Assembly (NCBI RefSeq): GCF_014207935.1
Contig: NZ_JACHLL010000002.1
Location: forward strand, 241,767-305,766
Direction of reading: 5' to 3'
Length of the DNA: 64,000 bases
Origin: Pseudomonas fluvialis
Lineage (GTDB): Bacteria; Pseudomonadota; Gammaproteobacteria; Pseudomonadales; Pseudomonadaceae
Of this stretch, positions 1-7,903 are shown piece by piece; position 1 is the stretch's first letter, and every line of letters begins with the position of its first letter. The notes under the pieces were generated by a model. It did no database searches. It worked only from the letters and a program-made list of their open reading frames with translations, and was not told the DNA's origin. The position numbers were made by a program, and so were the translations under genes.

Positions 1-151
1 GACGCCGGATCTGGTACAGCAGATCCTCGAACTCGGCGCGATCACGTTTGAAACCCGTGGTGGAAACGTTGGCCAGGTTGTTGGAAATGGTCGTCAGGTT
101 CATGTCCTGGGCAGACAGACCCGTTTTGCTGACCCACAGTGCCGGTAACAT
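1..151 (-). CDS. flgG: Flagellar distal rod protein FlgG, N-terminal part only (cut by window edge)
   Basis: The first 50 codons of FlgG are present; the rest lies to the left of the window. The start ATG is at 151 with a strong Shine-Dalgarno sequence (GAGGAG) about 6 bases upstream. The peptide opens [19 protein letters not shown] and carries the rod/hook signature of N-terminal hydrophobic heptads, with [15 protein letters not shown] around residues 24-38. FlgG forms the distal rod that joins the proximal rod to the hook in the periplasm and outer membrane. It lies 46 bases after flgF on the same strand, so the two are probably cotranscribed from the sigma-54 promoter upstream of flgF. Confidence 0.95.
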   Translation of the reverse strand, partial: MLPALWVSKTGLSAQDMNLTTISNNLANVSTTGFKRDRAEFEDLLYQIRR

Positions 152-197
152 CGCAGCTCTCCTCGGGCGCCAAGTTCATGGCGCCCTCTTCTACTGA

Positions 198-938
198 TTA
201 GCTAAGTTGCATGACCCGTGCCACAGCCGAGGCGTTGTCCTCGGCTGTGCGCATCATCTTCACGTGCAGTTCAAACTGGCGAGCCAGAGCGAGCATCGAG
301 GTCATCTCGGCGACCGCATTGACGTTGCTGCTTTCCAGAAAGCCCGAGGTCAGCCGTACATTCGCATCGGCCAGCTGGGTTGCCGGCTCTTTCAGGCGGA
401 TCATGCCGTCCTCGCCCTTGACCAAGCTCTTGGGATCGGGATTGACCATCTTGATCCGATCAACCTGCGCCACCACGTTCGGCGCCTCCCCCAGCGAACG
501 GATACTGATGGTGCCGTCCTGGCCGATCTCGATCTGCTGCTGCGGCGGCACGGCAATCGGCCCGGCGTTGCCGAGCACCGGCAAACCGCTGCCGGTACGC
601 AACATACCCAGGGCGTCAATTTTCATGCTGGCAGTACGCACATAGGCTTCGCTGCCATCAGGCGCTTGCACGGCCAGCCAGCCCTGCCCCTCGATAGCCA
701 CGTCCAGTTCGTTACCGGTTTCCTGCAGAGTGCCTGGCGTGAAATCGGTAGCCGGCCTCTCGCTCATGGCATACACCCGCGCCGGATAGCCGTCACCGAA
801 CAGCGGCATGGAGCGCGCCTGTTCAAAATCGCGACGGAAACCACTGGTCGACAGGTTGGCCAGGTTGTTGGCATGGGCACGCTGAGCCAGGGTGTTCTGG
901 CTGGCGCCGCTCATGGCGAGGTAAAGCATCTTGTCCAT
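198..938 (-). CDS. flgF: Flagellar basal-body proximal rod protein FlgF
   Basis: A 246-residue protein of normal length for FlgF, a proximal rod subunit exported by the flagellar type III apparatus. The N-terminus has the conserved rod-family signature (NNLANLSTSGFRRDFEQ at about residues 25-41). The C-terminus has the paired SGFLESSNVNAVAEM motif followed by a heptad helix, as in FlgF and FlgG. It is the first gene of a flgF-flgG unit: a near-perfect sigma-54 promoter lies about 50 bases upstream and flgE ends about 190 bases further up. Its position next to flgG and the lack of hook insertions distinguish it from FlgE. Confidence 0.95.
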   Translation of the reverse strand: MDKMLYLAMSGASQNTLAQRAHANNLANLSTSGFRRDFEQARSMPLFGDGYPARVYAMSERPATDFTPGTLQETGNELDVAIEGQGWLAVQAPDGSEAYVRTASMKIDALGMLRTGSGLPVLGNAGPIAVPPQQQIEIGQDGTISIRSLGEAPNVVAQVDRIKMVNPDPKSLVKGEDGMIRLKEPATQLADANVRLTSGFLESSNVNAVAEMTSMLALARQFELHVKMMRTAEDNASAVARVMQLS

Positions 939-984
939 GTCACTCTCCGCAATGGGGCTAACCCCGTGCTGTTAAAGAGACATG

Positions 985-1000
985 AGCAAAGCCTGTGCCA
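985..1000 (-). promoter_or_regulatory. Sigma-54 (RpoN) promoter for flgF-flgG
   Basis: Read on the minus strand the site is TGGCAC, five bases (AGGCT), then TTGCT, a full match to the -24/-12 consensus with correct spacing. It lies about 47 bases upstream of the flgF start. In P. aeruginosa the rod and hook genes are class III genes driven by RpoN with the enhancer-binding protein FleR; the same control is inferred here. Confidence 0.85.
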
Positions 1001-1096
1001 GCATCGAAGCATCAGCACAAGCAATTGATTTTAAATAAGATATTTTATGGAATTGAATATTGCCGGCCAGCGCATGCCGGCAACGGCAAGGTGAAT

Positions 1097-1122
1097 TTGC
1101 CGCCACCTGCCGGTGGCGGCAA
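1097..1122 (-). terminator. Strong hairpin just after flgE
   Basis: TTGCCGCCACC and GGTGGCGGCAA form a perfect 11-bp stem with a 4-base loop, five bases beyond the flgE stop codon. A second GCCGGC hairpin follows at about 1068-1083. There is no clear U-tract, so it may attenuate, protect the 3' end or terminate inefficiently rather than act as a classic intrinsic terminator. Confidence 0.55.
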
Positions 1123-1127
1123 CCTCA

Positions 1128-2435
1128 TTAGCGGATATTGAGGATGGTCTGGGTAATGGCGCTTTCGGTCTCGATCGTCTTGGCGTTGGCCTGGTAGTTG
1201 CGCTGCGCCACGATCAGGTTGACCAGCTGGTCCGACAGCTCGACGTTGGAATCCTCCAGCGCGCCGGACTGTAATGCGCCCAGCGTACCGGTGCGCGGCG
1301 TACCCACTACCGGCTCACCGGACTGGAACGACTGCACCCAGGCGGTCTTGCCCACTGGCGTGAGCCCCTGCACGTTGGCAAAGTTGGCCAGCACCACCTG
1401 CCCCTGGATCAGCGACTGCCCATTGGTATAACGGGCAAAAACGATACCGGTGTCATCGATTTCCAGACCAGACAAAGTGCCAGTGGTATAGCCGTTCTGC
1501 GACACACTGCTGACCGCAAACGCACTGGCGAACTGGGTCGCCTTGGTGATATCGATATTGATGCCCGTCGGACTGGCCGTCGCGCCATTGGAGCTCCATA
1601 CCGGCGGCACAGCATTATCCGGCGCCGCCGGCACCCAGTTGGTCAGGTCAATGGTGCCATCGGCATTGACCGTGAAGTCCGCCGAGGTGGTCGCAGCCGT
1701 ATCCAGCTGCCCGGCCGTGGTGTAGGTCAGGTTGGCCACAAAAGGCGAGGTCAGGGTCGGATCATTGGGATTGCGACCATCGATCAACACGTTCATGTTC
1801 CAGGTATTGGGGCCCGTCTTGACGAAATACTGGGTCAGTACATGGGCGTTGCCCTGCGTGTCATAGACGTTGGTTGAGGTCGACGAGTTGTAGCTGGTCG
1901 GATCAGCCGGATTGAATGGCGCCGTCACCGGCACGCTATTGGTGGAGTTCAGGTTGAACACCTGATCCATGGTCGAGGTCGCCTGCGGTGCCTGGCTGGC
2001 AGTCTGAATCTGCAGATCACTGACCACACCGTTTTGCAGGTTGCCACTGGCATCCACGGCATAACCCTGCAGACGATAGCCGAAGTTGTTCACCACGTAG
2101 CCGTCCCGGTCCGTGCCAAAGTAGCCGGCGCGGGTATAGCCGATATCACCGTTGTTACTGGTGACGAAGAAGCCATTGCCGTTAATCGCCATGTCCAACG
2201 CATTCTGCGTGTAGTTGATGTTGCCCTGGTTGAACAGCTGCGACACATCTCCGAGGAGCACACCACTGCCCTGCGGGTTGGAGCCTGAGCCCAGTACCGA
2301 CGCCGCGTAGACGTCGGCGAACTCGGCGCGGGACTGTTTGAAGCCCACGGTCCCGGCGTTGGAGATATTGTTACCTGTCACGTTCAGGTCACTGGTGGCG
2401 GCGCGCAGCCCGCTAAGACCGATATTGAAAGCCAT
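1128..2435 (-). CDS. flgE: Flagellar hook protein FlgE
   Basis: A 435-residue hook subunit. Residues 1-40 hold the axial-protein signature (LRAATSDLNVTGNNISNAGT, then VGFKQSRAEFADVY). A variable central region follows (Asn/Thr/Ser-rich, about 100-330), and the C-terminus closes with the conserved SGALEDSNVELSDQLVNLI helix and NYQANAKTI. The central part is typical of pseudomonad FlgE, including SYNSSTSTNVYDTQGN. FlgE polymerises on the rod, with FlgD as the cap, to make the flexible hook. It is the last gene of flgBCDE, 27 bases after flgD on the same strand, and is followed by a strong hairpin. Confidence 0.96.
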   Translation of the reverse strand: MAFNIGLSGLRAATSDLNVTGNNISNAGTVGFKQSRAEFADVYAASVLGSGSNPQGSGVLLGDVSQLFNQGNINYTQNALDMAINGNGFFVTSNNGDIGYTRAGYFGTDRDGYVVNNFGYRLQGYAVDASGNLQNGVVSDLQIQTASQAPQATSTMDQVFNLNSTNSVPVTAPFNPADPTSYNSSTSTNVYDTQGNAHVLTQYFVKTGPNTWNMNVLIDGRNPNDPTLTSPFVANLTYTTAGQLDTAATTSADFTVNADGTIDLTNWVPAAPDNAVPPVWSSNGATASPTGINIDITKATQFASAFAVSSVSQNGYTTGTLSGLEIDDTGIVFARYTNGQSLIQGQVVLANFANVQGLTPVGKTAWVQSFQSGEPVVGTPRTGTLGALQSGALEDSNVELSDQLVNLIVAQRNYQANAKTIETESAITQTILNIR

Positions 2436-2462
2436 GATGAACTCCTTAGCCGTTCAAGCGGC

Positions 2463-3143
2463 TTACTGACCGATGACCTGAACCTTGGACAGCCCGATGC
2501 TGCCAAGTCCAGCCAGATTGAGCATGAGCTCGCCACCATTCTGACCCAGGGTGACGCTATCCACGTTTGCCGGCAGCATGGTCGACAAAGCCTTGTTTTC
2601 ACCATTGATCGAAGCCTGCGCCTCGAAGCGGTAAGCACCTGGCGGCAAGGTATTGCCGCTGGAGTCCTTGCCATCCCACATGAAGCTGACATTGCCAGCG
2701 GACTGCTGCCCCAGATTGACTCGATTCACCACAGAGCCACCGTTGTCATAGACATTGACCCAGACATTGGGGCTGCTGGCGGGTAGCACTGCCGTAGCCT
2801 TGAATGTCTGCGCCGTGTCCACTTGCGCCCTGTCCGTCGGCACGATGACCTTGCGCCCAACCAGAGACGAAGCCTGCAGAGCCTGAGATGACTGGTAGCC
2901 GGACAACAGCGACTCCATGCTGGTATTGAGTTTCTCGATGCCTTCGACCTGACTGAACTGCGCCAACTGGGCAATGAACTCGCCATTTTCCTGAGGAGAA
3001 AGTGGATCCTGGTTATTCAGCTGGGCCACCAGCAGGTTGAGGAACTCGTTCTTGCCCAGTTCCTTGTCAGTCTTGGTCTCCGTTTTCAGCTGATACTGAT
3101 CAAGCACACTTCCGGTGGCATTGACGCCGCTACTAATACTCAT
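2463..3143 (-). CDS. flgD: Flagellar hook-capping protein FlgD
   Basis: A 226-residue hook scaffolding protein. The conserved N-terminal motif ELGKNEFLNLLVAQLNNQD with PLSPQENGEFIAQLAQFS is at about residues 28-68. A FlgI-type/tudor-like beta region follows, containing FMWDGKDSSGNTLPPGAYRF. FlgD caps the growing hook and is shed when the hook is complete. It lies between flgC and flgE with short gaps (20 and 27 bases) in a single transcription unit. Confidence 0.96.
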   Translation of the reverse strand: MSISSGVNATGSVLDQYQLKTETKTDKELGKNEFLNLLVAQLNNQDPLSPQENGEFIAQLAQFSQVEGIEKLNTSMESLLSGYQSSQALQASSLVGRKVIVPTDRAQVDTAQTFKATAVLPASSPNVWVNVYDNGGSVVNRVNLGQQSAGNVSFMWDGKDSSGNTLPPGAYRFEAQASINGENKALSTMLPANVDSVTLGQNGGELMLNLAGLGSIGLSKVQVIGQ

Positions 3144-3163
3144 GGCTGCTCAACTCCTTGCGC

Positions 3164-3607
3164 TTACTGACCCAGCGTCAGCACACGCTGCATCATCTGC
3201 TTGGCGGTATTCATCATTTCCACGTTGGTCTGGAAAGCCCGGCTGGCAGAGATCATGTCTGCCATTTCTTCGACCACGTTGACGTTGGGGTAATACACAT
3301 AACCATTGGCATCGGCGGCTGGATGATTGGGCTCGTAGCGCGGCATCAGGCTGGCCTGATCCTCGATCACGCCCAGCACCTGCACCCCGGCACCGGAATT
3401 GTCCTGCTCGGCAAACAGCGAGCCACGATCACCATTGGCTGCCTGATCGAACACCGTGGCAAAGACCGGATGGCGGGCCCGGTAAGTCTGATCGATGCTC
3501 GACGAGACGGTCTCGGCGTTGGCGATATTGCTGGAGATGGTATTCAGGCGAGTACTCTGGGCACTCATGCCGGTTCCTGCGATGTTGAAGACGCTCGACA
3601 AGGACAT
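3164..3607 (-). CDS. flgC: Flagellar proximal rod protein FlgC
   Basis: A 147-residue rod protein of standard length. It has the N-terminal motif MSLSSVFNIAGTGMSAQSTR with SSNIANAETV, a central YYPNVNVVEEMADMISASRA motif and the C-terminal EMMNTAKQMMQRVLTLGQ. These match the FlgC subfamily rather than FlgB. FlgC builds the periplasmic proximal rod with FlgB and FlgF. It starts 12 bases after flgB and ends 20 bases before flgD. Confidence 0.96.
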   Translation of the reverse strand: MSLSSVFNIAGTGMSAQSTRLNTISSNIANAETVSSSIDQTYRARHPVFATVFDQAANGDRGSLFAEQDNSGAGVQVLGVIEDQASLMPRYEPNHPAADANGYVYYPNVNVVEEMADMISASRAFQTNVEMMNTAKQMMQRVLTLGQ

Positions 3608-3619
3608 GACTGCTCTCCG

Positions 3620-4024
3620 TTATTCGCCGCGCAAGGCGCCCATCAGGCCCTTGAACTTGCTGTTGAGGAAGGTGAAGCTGGCCTGGAACTGCACCGCATT
3701 CTCCGCGTAGCGCGCCTGTTCCTGCTGCATATCCACCGAGTTCTGGTCGAGCGACGCATGCATGGCACCGCGAAAGCGCAGGGCCGGATCGGCTACTTCA
3801 ACGCCTTCTAGGGCAAAGTGCTGCTCATGGGTACGCTGCATGCGCATACCGCTATCACGCTGCTGGGACTGCTCGGCCAGCACCGCCGAGAACTCCAGAT
3901 CGCGCGCCTTGAAATTGGGGGTGTCGGCATTGGCAATGTTGTTGGCCAGCACTTCGGCACGCTGGGCGCGAAAGTTCAGCGCCTGCTCATGGATACCTAG
4001 GGCTTTGTCGAAGCTGATGCTCAT
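3620..4024 (-). CDS. flgB: Flagellar proximal rod protein FlgB
   Basis: A 134-residue protein that opens MSISFDKALGIHEQALNFRA and has the rod signature NNIANADTPNFKARDLEF at about residues 28-45. It ends with a helix typical of FlgB (NAVQFQASFTFLNSKFKGLMGALRG). It is the first gene of the flgBCDE operon, with a sigma-54 promoter 39-54 bases upstream. FlgB forms the proximal rod that mounts on the MS ring and FliE. Confidence 0.95.
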   Translation of the reverse strand: MSISFDKALGIHEQALNFRAQRAEVLANNIANADTPNFKARDLEFSAVLAEQSQQRDSGMRMQRTHEQHFALEGVEVADPALRFRGAMHASLDQNSVDMQQEQARYAENAVQFQASFTFLNSKFKGLMGALRGE

Positions 4025-4062
4025 GGCCGTTACCTGCCGATCTGTGGTGACAGCAAGACTTC

Positions 4063-4078
4063 AGCAAAGCCCATGCCA
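4063..4078 (-). promoter_or_regulatory. Sigma-54 (RpoN) promoter for flgBCDE
   Basis: Minus-strand TGGCAT, five bases (GGGCT), then TTGCT: the -24/-12 elements with consensus spacing and one change in the -24 hexamer. The expected transcript start is about 25-30 bases before the flgB ATG. An AT-rich stretch (about 4079-4120) lies directly upstream and could serve activator or IHF binding. Confidence 0.8.
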
Positions 4079-4191
4079 AATATAATTACTCTTATATTTC
4101 AACAACTTAAAAAATAAATAACCCTCCACGGCAAGGCGAGCGGCAATCCTTATCCGCCTACCGGCAAGGACAGTCAAAACGCAGGCGAAAA

Positions 4192-4218
4192 AAAACGGAA
4201 AGCTCAGCCTTCCGTTTT
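4192..4218 (-). terminator. Intrinsic terminator after cheR
   Basis: AAAACGGAA and TTCCGTTTT form a 9-bp stem with a 9-base loop. On the minus strand the stem runs into eight consecutive U residues. It lies just beyond the cheR stop and separates cheR from the flgB promoter. Confidence 0.85.
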
Positions 4219-4236
4219 CATATGGCGCGACCGCAG

Positions 4237-5061
4237 TCATTTGACCTTGTAGATGATCCCCGGGCTGCACTGCACCATCTGGTAATGATCCGGCAAACCA
4301 TTGAGCGCTTCGGATGCCCCCAGGAACAAATAGCCTCCCGGCTTCAACGTGGCATGAATCCGCGTGAGGATGTCCTTCTTAACCTCGGCCGAGAAATAAA
4401 TCAGCACATTGCGGCAGAACACCACATCGAACTTGCCCAGACTGGCATAGCTGTCCAGCAAATTCAGCGCGCGGAATTCGACGCGATTCTTGATCGCCGG
4501 CTTGAGCGCCCAGCGCCCAGGCCCCTTGGCATCAAAGTAGCGATTCAGACGTTCCTGCGACAAGCCACGCCCCATCGCCAGACTATCGTACTCACCTGAC
4601 TTGGCTGCATTGAGCATGGAGCCGGAAAGATCAGTGGCCACAATCTGTACACCAGCCTTGAGCTGACCAAGATTGGTCTTCTCGAACTCATCCAGCGTCA
4701 TCGACAGTGAATAGGGCTCCTGACCGGAGGAGCTGGCTGCCGACCAGATGCGCAGACGCTGGCCGGGGTTGGCCTTGATCAGCTCCGGCAGAACACGCGC
4801 CTTCATCACCTCGAAGGGATAGGTGTCACGAAACCACAGCGTCTCATTGGTGGTCATGGCATCGACCACCTGCTCCTTGAGACCACCACGTGGCTGAGCC
4901 TGCATGCGCTGAACCAGCTCGCCCAAGGTTTTGATGCCTTGCTGCTCCATCAGCTTGTTCAGGCGACTGGACACCAGATACTGCTTGTTGCTGCCCAGCA
5001 AGATGCCGCAGGCCTTCTCCAGAAAGACGCGGAACAGCTCAAAATCAGCGTTTACAGACAC
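4237..5061 (-). CDS. cheR: Chemotaxis protein methyltransferase CheR
   Basis: A 274-residue S-adenosylmethionine-dependent enzyme that methylates glutamates on chemoreceptors. The all-alpha N-terminal domain (about 1-75) is followed by the methyltransferase domain with NETLWFRDTYPFEV, the SAM-binding strand IWSAASSSGQEPYS, and NVLIYF near residue 215. All are standard for CheR. It is downstream of cheV with a 45-base gap, a cheV-cheR arrangement found beside flgA in Pseudomonas. An intrinsic terminator follows. Confidence 0.95.
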   Translation of the reverse strand: MSVNADFELFRVFLEKACGILLGSNKQYLVSSRLNKLMEQQGIKTLGELVQRMQAQPRGGLKEQVVDAMTTNETLWFRDTYPFEVMKARVLPELIKANPGQRLRIWSAASSSGQEPYSLSMTLDEFEKTNLGQLKAGVQIVATDLSGSMLNAAKSGEYDSLAMGRGLSQERLNRYFDAKGPGRWALKPAIKNRVEFRALNLLDSYASLGKFDVVFCRNVLIYFSAEVKKDILTRIHATLKPGGYLFLGASEALNGLPDHYQMVQCSPGIIYKVK

Positions 5062-5106
5062 TACTCAGGCCTCGCCCGACTGCTTTTATCTGCCAAGAAA
5101 ACCATC

Positions 5107-6039
5107 TCAGCCCCCATCCACGGCATTGATGCGATCAATTACCCGCGCCGCCAACTCATCAGGTTTGAATTTGGCCAGGAAATCATCCGCACCCACTTTT
5201 TTGACCATGGCCTGGTTGAACACCCCAGACAACGAAGTATGCAGGATGATATGCAGCTTCTGCATGCGCGGATCATTGCGAATCTCGGCTGTGAGGGTAT
5301 AACCGTCCATTTCCGGCATCTCGATGTCGGAGATCAACATCAACAACTCACGCTCCGGCGACTTGCCCTCCTGCACCATATTCAGCAGATAGTTGTATGC
5401 CTCTCGGCCATCGTTGAGCGCCACCACCTCTACTCCGACTGTCTCCAGGCAGCGCACGACCTGCTTGCGCGCCACCGATGAGTCGTCGCAAATCAGTACG
5501 CGCTTGGATACCGCCTTGCTCTGTGTGGCGACATCAACCACACCGTCGGAAATGGCCTCGTTTGTCGGCGAAACCTCGGCGAGGATTTTCTCCACGTCGA
5601 TGATTTCCACCAACTGCTTGTCGACTCGCGTCACCGCCGTCAGGTAATGCTCGCGTCCGGTTCCCTTGGGTGGCGGATGGATCTCTTCCCAGTTCATGTT
5701 GACGATTCGCTCGACCGACTGAACCAGAAATCCCTGAATCTTCGAGTTGTACTCGGTAATGATGACGAAGCTGTTCTTCAGGTCATCCAGTCCGCGCCGT
5801 CCGGTCGCCATCGACAGGTCAAGAATAGGAATGGTGCCACCACGGATATTGGCCACACCACGCACCACCGGACTCGACTTCGGCATGATGGTGAGTTTGG
5901 GACACTGCAGCACTTCTTTGACCTTGAAAACATTGATGCCATACAGCTGAGAGCTGTCCAGGCGGAACAGCAGCAGTTCGAGACGGTTCTGCCCCACCAG
6001 CTGGGTACGCTGGTTAACCGAGTCCAAAATACCGGCCAT
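5107..6039 (-). CDS. cheV: Chemotaxis coupling/response protein CheV
   Basis: A 310-residue CheW-REC fusion. An upstream in-frame start at 6099 exists, but ATG 6039 is preferred: it has AAGGAG 7 bases upstream and gives the family start MAGILDSVNQRTQLVGQNRL. Residues about 15-155 form a CheW-like coupling domain. Residues about 175-300 form a receiver with VLICDDSSVARKQ, the phospho-acceptor aspartate in ISDIEMPEMDGY, and the conserved lysine in FLAKFKPDEL. CheV couples chemoreceptors to CheA and tunes signalling by phosphorylation. It is divergent from flgA and upstream of cheR. Confidence 0.95.
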   Translation of the reverse strand: MAGILDSVNQRTQLVGQNRLELLLFRLDSSQLYGINVFKVKEVLQCPKLTIMPKSSPVVRGVANIRGGTIPILDLSMATGRRGLDDLKNSFVIITEYNSKIQGFLVQSVERIVNMNWEEIHPPPKGTGREHYLTAVTRVDKQLVEIIDVEKILAEVSPTNEAISDGVVDVATQSKAVSKRVLICDDSSVARKQVVRCLETVGVEVVALNDGREAYNYLLNMVQEGKSPERELLMLISDIEMPEMDGYTLTAEIRNDPRMQKLHIILHTSLSGVFNQAMVKKVGADDFLAKFKPDELAARVIDRINAVDGG

Positions 6040-6093
6040 GCCCTGACTCCTTAATGGGGATGTATGGTCTGCACGCAATTGAGAGTAGCAGTG

Positions 6094-6109
6094 CGGCACG
6101 CCGCTTGCT
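6094..6109 (+). promoter_or_regulatory. Possible sigma-54 promoter for flgA
   Basis: CGGCAC, five bases (GCCGC), then TTGCT matches the -24/-12 pattern with one mismatch and correct spacing, in the cheV-flgA divergent region. In P. aeruginosa flgA is a FleQ/RpoN class II gene, which supports the call. The implied transcript start (about 6120) falls almost on the chosen flgA ATG, so either the message is nearly leaderless or the true start codon is downstream. Confidence 0.45.
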
Positions 6110-6120
6110 TTTTCACCTTC

Positions 6121-6870
6121 ATGAAAAAGTATTCGTCAGTTTTCCGTCGGCTGCCAGCCTTGGCGCTATCTGGTGCCTTGAGCTCGCTCATGGCCCTGAA
6201 TGCGATCGCTGCCAGCCCGGCCTTCACCACCAGCGAAATGCTTATCGGCGCCAGCCAGAGCTTTCTTGAGCAACGGGTCGGAGAATATTTGCAACAAAGC
6301 AGCATCGAAGGTCGTCCTCTAATCGAGATCAAGCGCCTCGACCCTCGACTGCGCCTGGCAGCCTGCGACACGCCACTGAGCATACGACTGGAAAGTCCAA
6401 GCGAGCCCATTGGACGCATCAGCCTGCGCGTTCGTTGCGACAGCACAATGCAATGGACGGTGTTCGTGCCCGCCCAGGTCAAGCTATACCGCCAGATAGT
6501 TGTCGCCAGCCGCCCGGTAAAACGGCAAACCTTGCTGGACGCAGCAGACGTGCACCTGGCCGAGCGCGATGTGGGCACCCTAAATGCTGGCTACCTGACA
6601 GAACTGACACAAGCGATCGGCAACAAGAGCACCCGCCCCCTGCTGGCAGACCAGGCTCTGACCCCCAACATGGTTGAAATGGCTGACGTTGTCAGCAAGG
6701 GAGATCAGGTGGTGATCAGCGCCAGCACCCACAGCATGAGCGTGAAAATGCCCGGAGAAGCGCTATCCGATGGAGCACCCGGAGAACAGATTCGCGTGCG
6801 AAATTTGAGCTCGCAGAGGGTCATCAAGGCACGGGTGACAGGGCCTGGCCAGGTTGAAGTCAACATGTAG
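6121..6870 (+). CDS. flgA: Flagellar P-ring assembly chaperone FlgA
   Basis: A 249-residue secreted protein with a classic signal peptide (KK and RR, then a hydrophobic stretch ending NAIAASPA). The mature part has the SAF/FlgA C-terminal domain, including SRPVKRQTLLDAADVHLAER, LTPNMVEMADVVSKGDQV and PGEQIRVRNLSSQRVI. FlgA acts in the periplasm in assembly of the FlgI P ring. A longer frame opens at 6064, but its extra 19 residues look like non-coding leader; a TTG at 6160 is another possibility given the sigma-54-like site at 6094-6109. It is followed by flgM, flgN and flgZ on the same strand. Confidence 0.9.
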   Translation: MKKYSSVFRRLPALALSGALSSLMALNAIAASPAFTTSEMLIGASQSFLEQRVGEYLQQSSIEGRPLIEIKRLDPRLRLAACDTPLSIRLESPSEPIGRISLRVRCDSTMQWTVFVPAQVKLYRQIVVASRPVKRQTLLDAADVHLAERDVGTLNAGYLTELTQAIGNKSTRPLLADQALTPNMVEMADVVSKGDQVVISASTHSMSVKMPGEALSDGAPGEQIRVRNLSSQRVIKARVTGPGQVEVNM

Positions 6871-6934
6871 GCATGAATCTTGTTATGCATAATCAACCCA
6901 ATTGTTTAGACTGATTTTTGACGAAGCTTGTCGC

Positions 6935-6961
6935 TAAAGTTTTTCCGCCTGCGACCGAAAC
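6935..6961 (+). promoter_or_regulatory. Sigma-28 (FliA) promoter for flgM
   Basis: TAAA, exactly 15 bases, then ACCGAAAC resembles the flagellar sigma-28 consensus TAAA-N15-GCCGATAA (full -35, 5 of 8 in the -10). The predicted start is about 25-30 bases before the flgM ATG. FliA-dependent flgM transcription is established in P. aeruginosa. Confidence 0.7.
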
Positions 6962-6995
6962 AATGGCAAGCGTCCAATTCTTCGAGGTTCACACC

Positions 6996-7322
6996 ATGGT
7001 CATCGACTTCAACAGGCCCATCGGCAACGGCGCAGCCCAAGCAGGAAAAGCCGGTGCCAACCAGAATGGCGCACGAGCTGAAGGCCCTGCGGCTCAGGTG
7101 CAGCCTCAGGCTGAACCGAAGATCAGCAACAAAGGTGGCGAATCCGTCATGTTGAGCAATGAGGCCCAACAACTGCAGAAAGTTGCAGACAAGCTGCGCG
7201 ACCTGCCGAGCATCGACAAGGAAAAGGTTGCCCGCCTCAAGCAGGCCATCGCCGATGGTAGCTATGTGGTGGATAGCCAAAAAGTTGCTAGCAAACTTCT
7301 GGACTTCGAATCCCAGCGTTAA
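6996..7322 (+). CDS. flgM: Anti-sigma-28 factor FlgM
   Basis: A 108-residue FlgM. ATG 6996 gives the pseudomonad start [11 protein letters not shown]; an in-frame ATG at 6918 would lie upstream of or within the sigma-28 promoter and is rejected. The C-terminal half carries the sigma-binding helices ([20 protein letters not shown] and [20 protein letters not shown]). FlgM holds FliA inactive until it is exported through the finished hook-basal body. It is 43 bases upstream of flgN, with the same order as in P. aeruginosa. Confidence 0.95.
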   Translation: MVIDFNRPIGNGAAQAGKAGANQNGARAEGPAAQVQPQAEPKISNKGGESVMLSNEAQQLQKVADKLRDLPSIDKEKVARLKQAIADGSYVVDSQKVASKLLDFESQR

Positions 7323-7365
7323 GCCCCTGGCTGCGCTGGGTGACGCCCTATTTCCCGAGGCAGCC

Positions 7366-7833
7366 ATGTCAACCAATACCCTGCATCAACTACTGCTCGA
7401 TGACATTGGCCACGCCGAACAGCTACTGATGCTGATTGATGCCGAGTATCAGGCCCTGCAAGCACGTGATCTGCAGAGCCTGGAAAAGTTATTGGCCGAC
7501 AAGCTCCCCCTACTCACTCTCCTCGATCAACATGGCCAGCAGCGCAGCCGGCTATTGATTGAGGCGAACTTCAACCCCAATGCCGACGGCCTCAAGCATT
7601 ACGCCAATCTGCTCGCCAACGGTGACCAGTTGCTTCAGGACAGTAAGCACTTGGCAGAACTGATCGGGCAATGCCAGCAAGCCAATGTTCGCAACGGTCG
7701 CCTTATCAAGGCCAATCAGAGCAGCACATCCAGCCTGCTAAGCATTATTCGCGGCAGTCACGGTCAAGGCCTCTATGATAGCCGTGGCGGCGCAGCTAGA
7801 ATCGCCAGCAAAAGACCGATCAGCCAAGCCTGA
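7366..7833 (+). CDS. flgN: Flagellar export chaperone FlgN
   Basis: A 155-residue, mostly helical protein that opens MSTNTLHQLLLDDIGHAEQL. The frame stays open upstream through flgM in another phase, so the start was set at the first ATG after the flgM stop. FlgN is the cytoplasmic chaperone of the hook-filament junction proteins FlgK and FlgL. Family assignment rests on the N-terminal helix pattern, the QARDLQSLEKLLADKLPLL segment, length and the invariant flgM-flgN context. Confidence 0.9.
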   Translation: MSTNTLHQLLLDDIGHAEQLLMLIDAEYQALQARDLQSLEKLLADKLPLLTLLDQHGQQRSRLLIEANFNPNADGLKHYANLLANGDQLLQDSKHLAELIGQCQQANVRNGRLIKANQSSTSSLLSIIRGSHGQGLYDSRGGAARIASKRPISQA

Positions 7834-7856
7834 CGACGCACTAAGAAGCCCCCAAC

Positions 7857-7878
7857 AGGCCCCTCGCCTACGGGGCCT
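7857..7878 (+). terminator. Hairpin between flgN and flgZ
   Basis: AGGCCCC and GGGGCCT form a 7-bp GC-rich stem with an 8-base loop, 24 bases after the flgN stop. The following bases (TAGCTTTC) are only weakly U-rich, so it is a possible partial terminator that would lower flgZ relative to flgMN. It also argues that flgZ translation begins after it. Confidence 0.4.
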
Positions 7879-7903
7879 TAGCTTTCTGGGAGATGTCCGC
7901 AGC

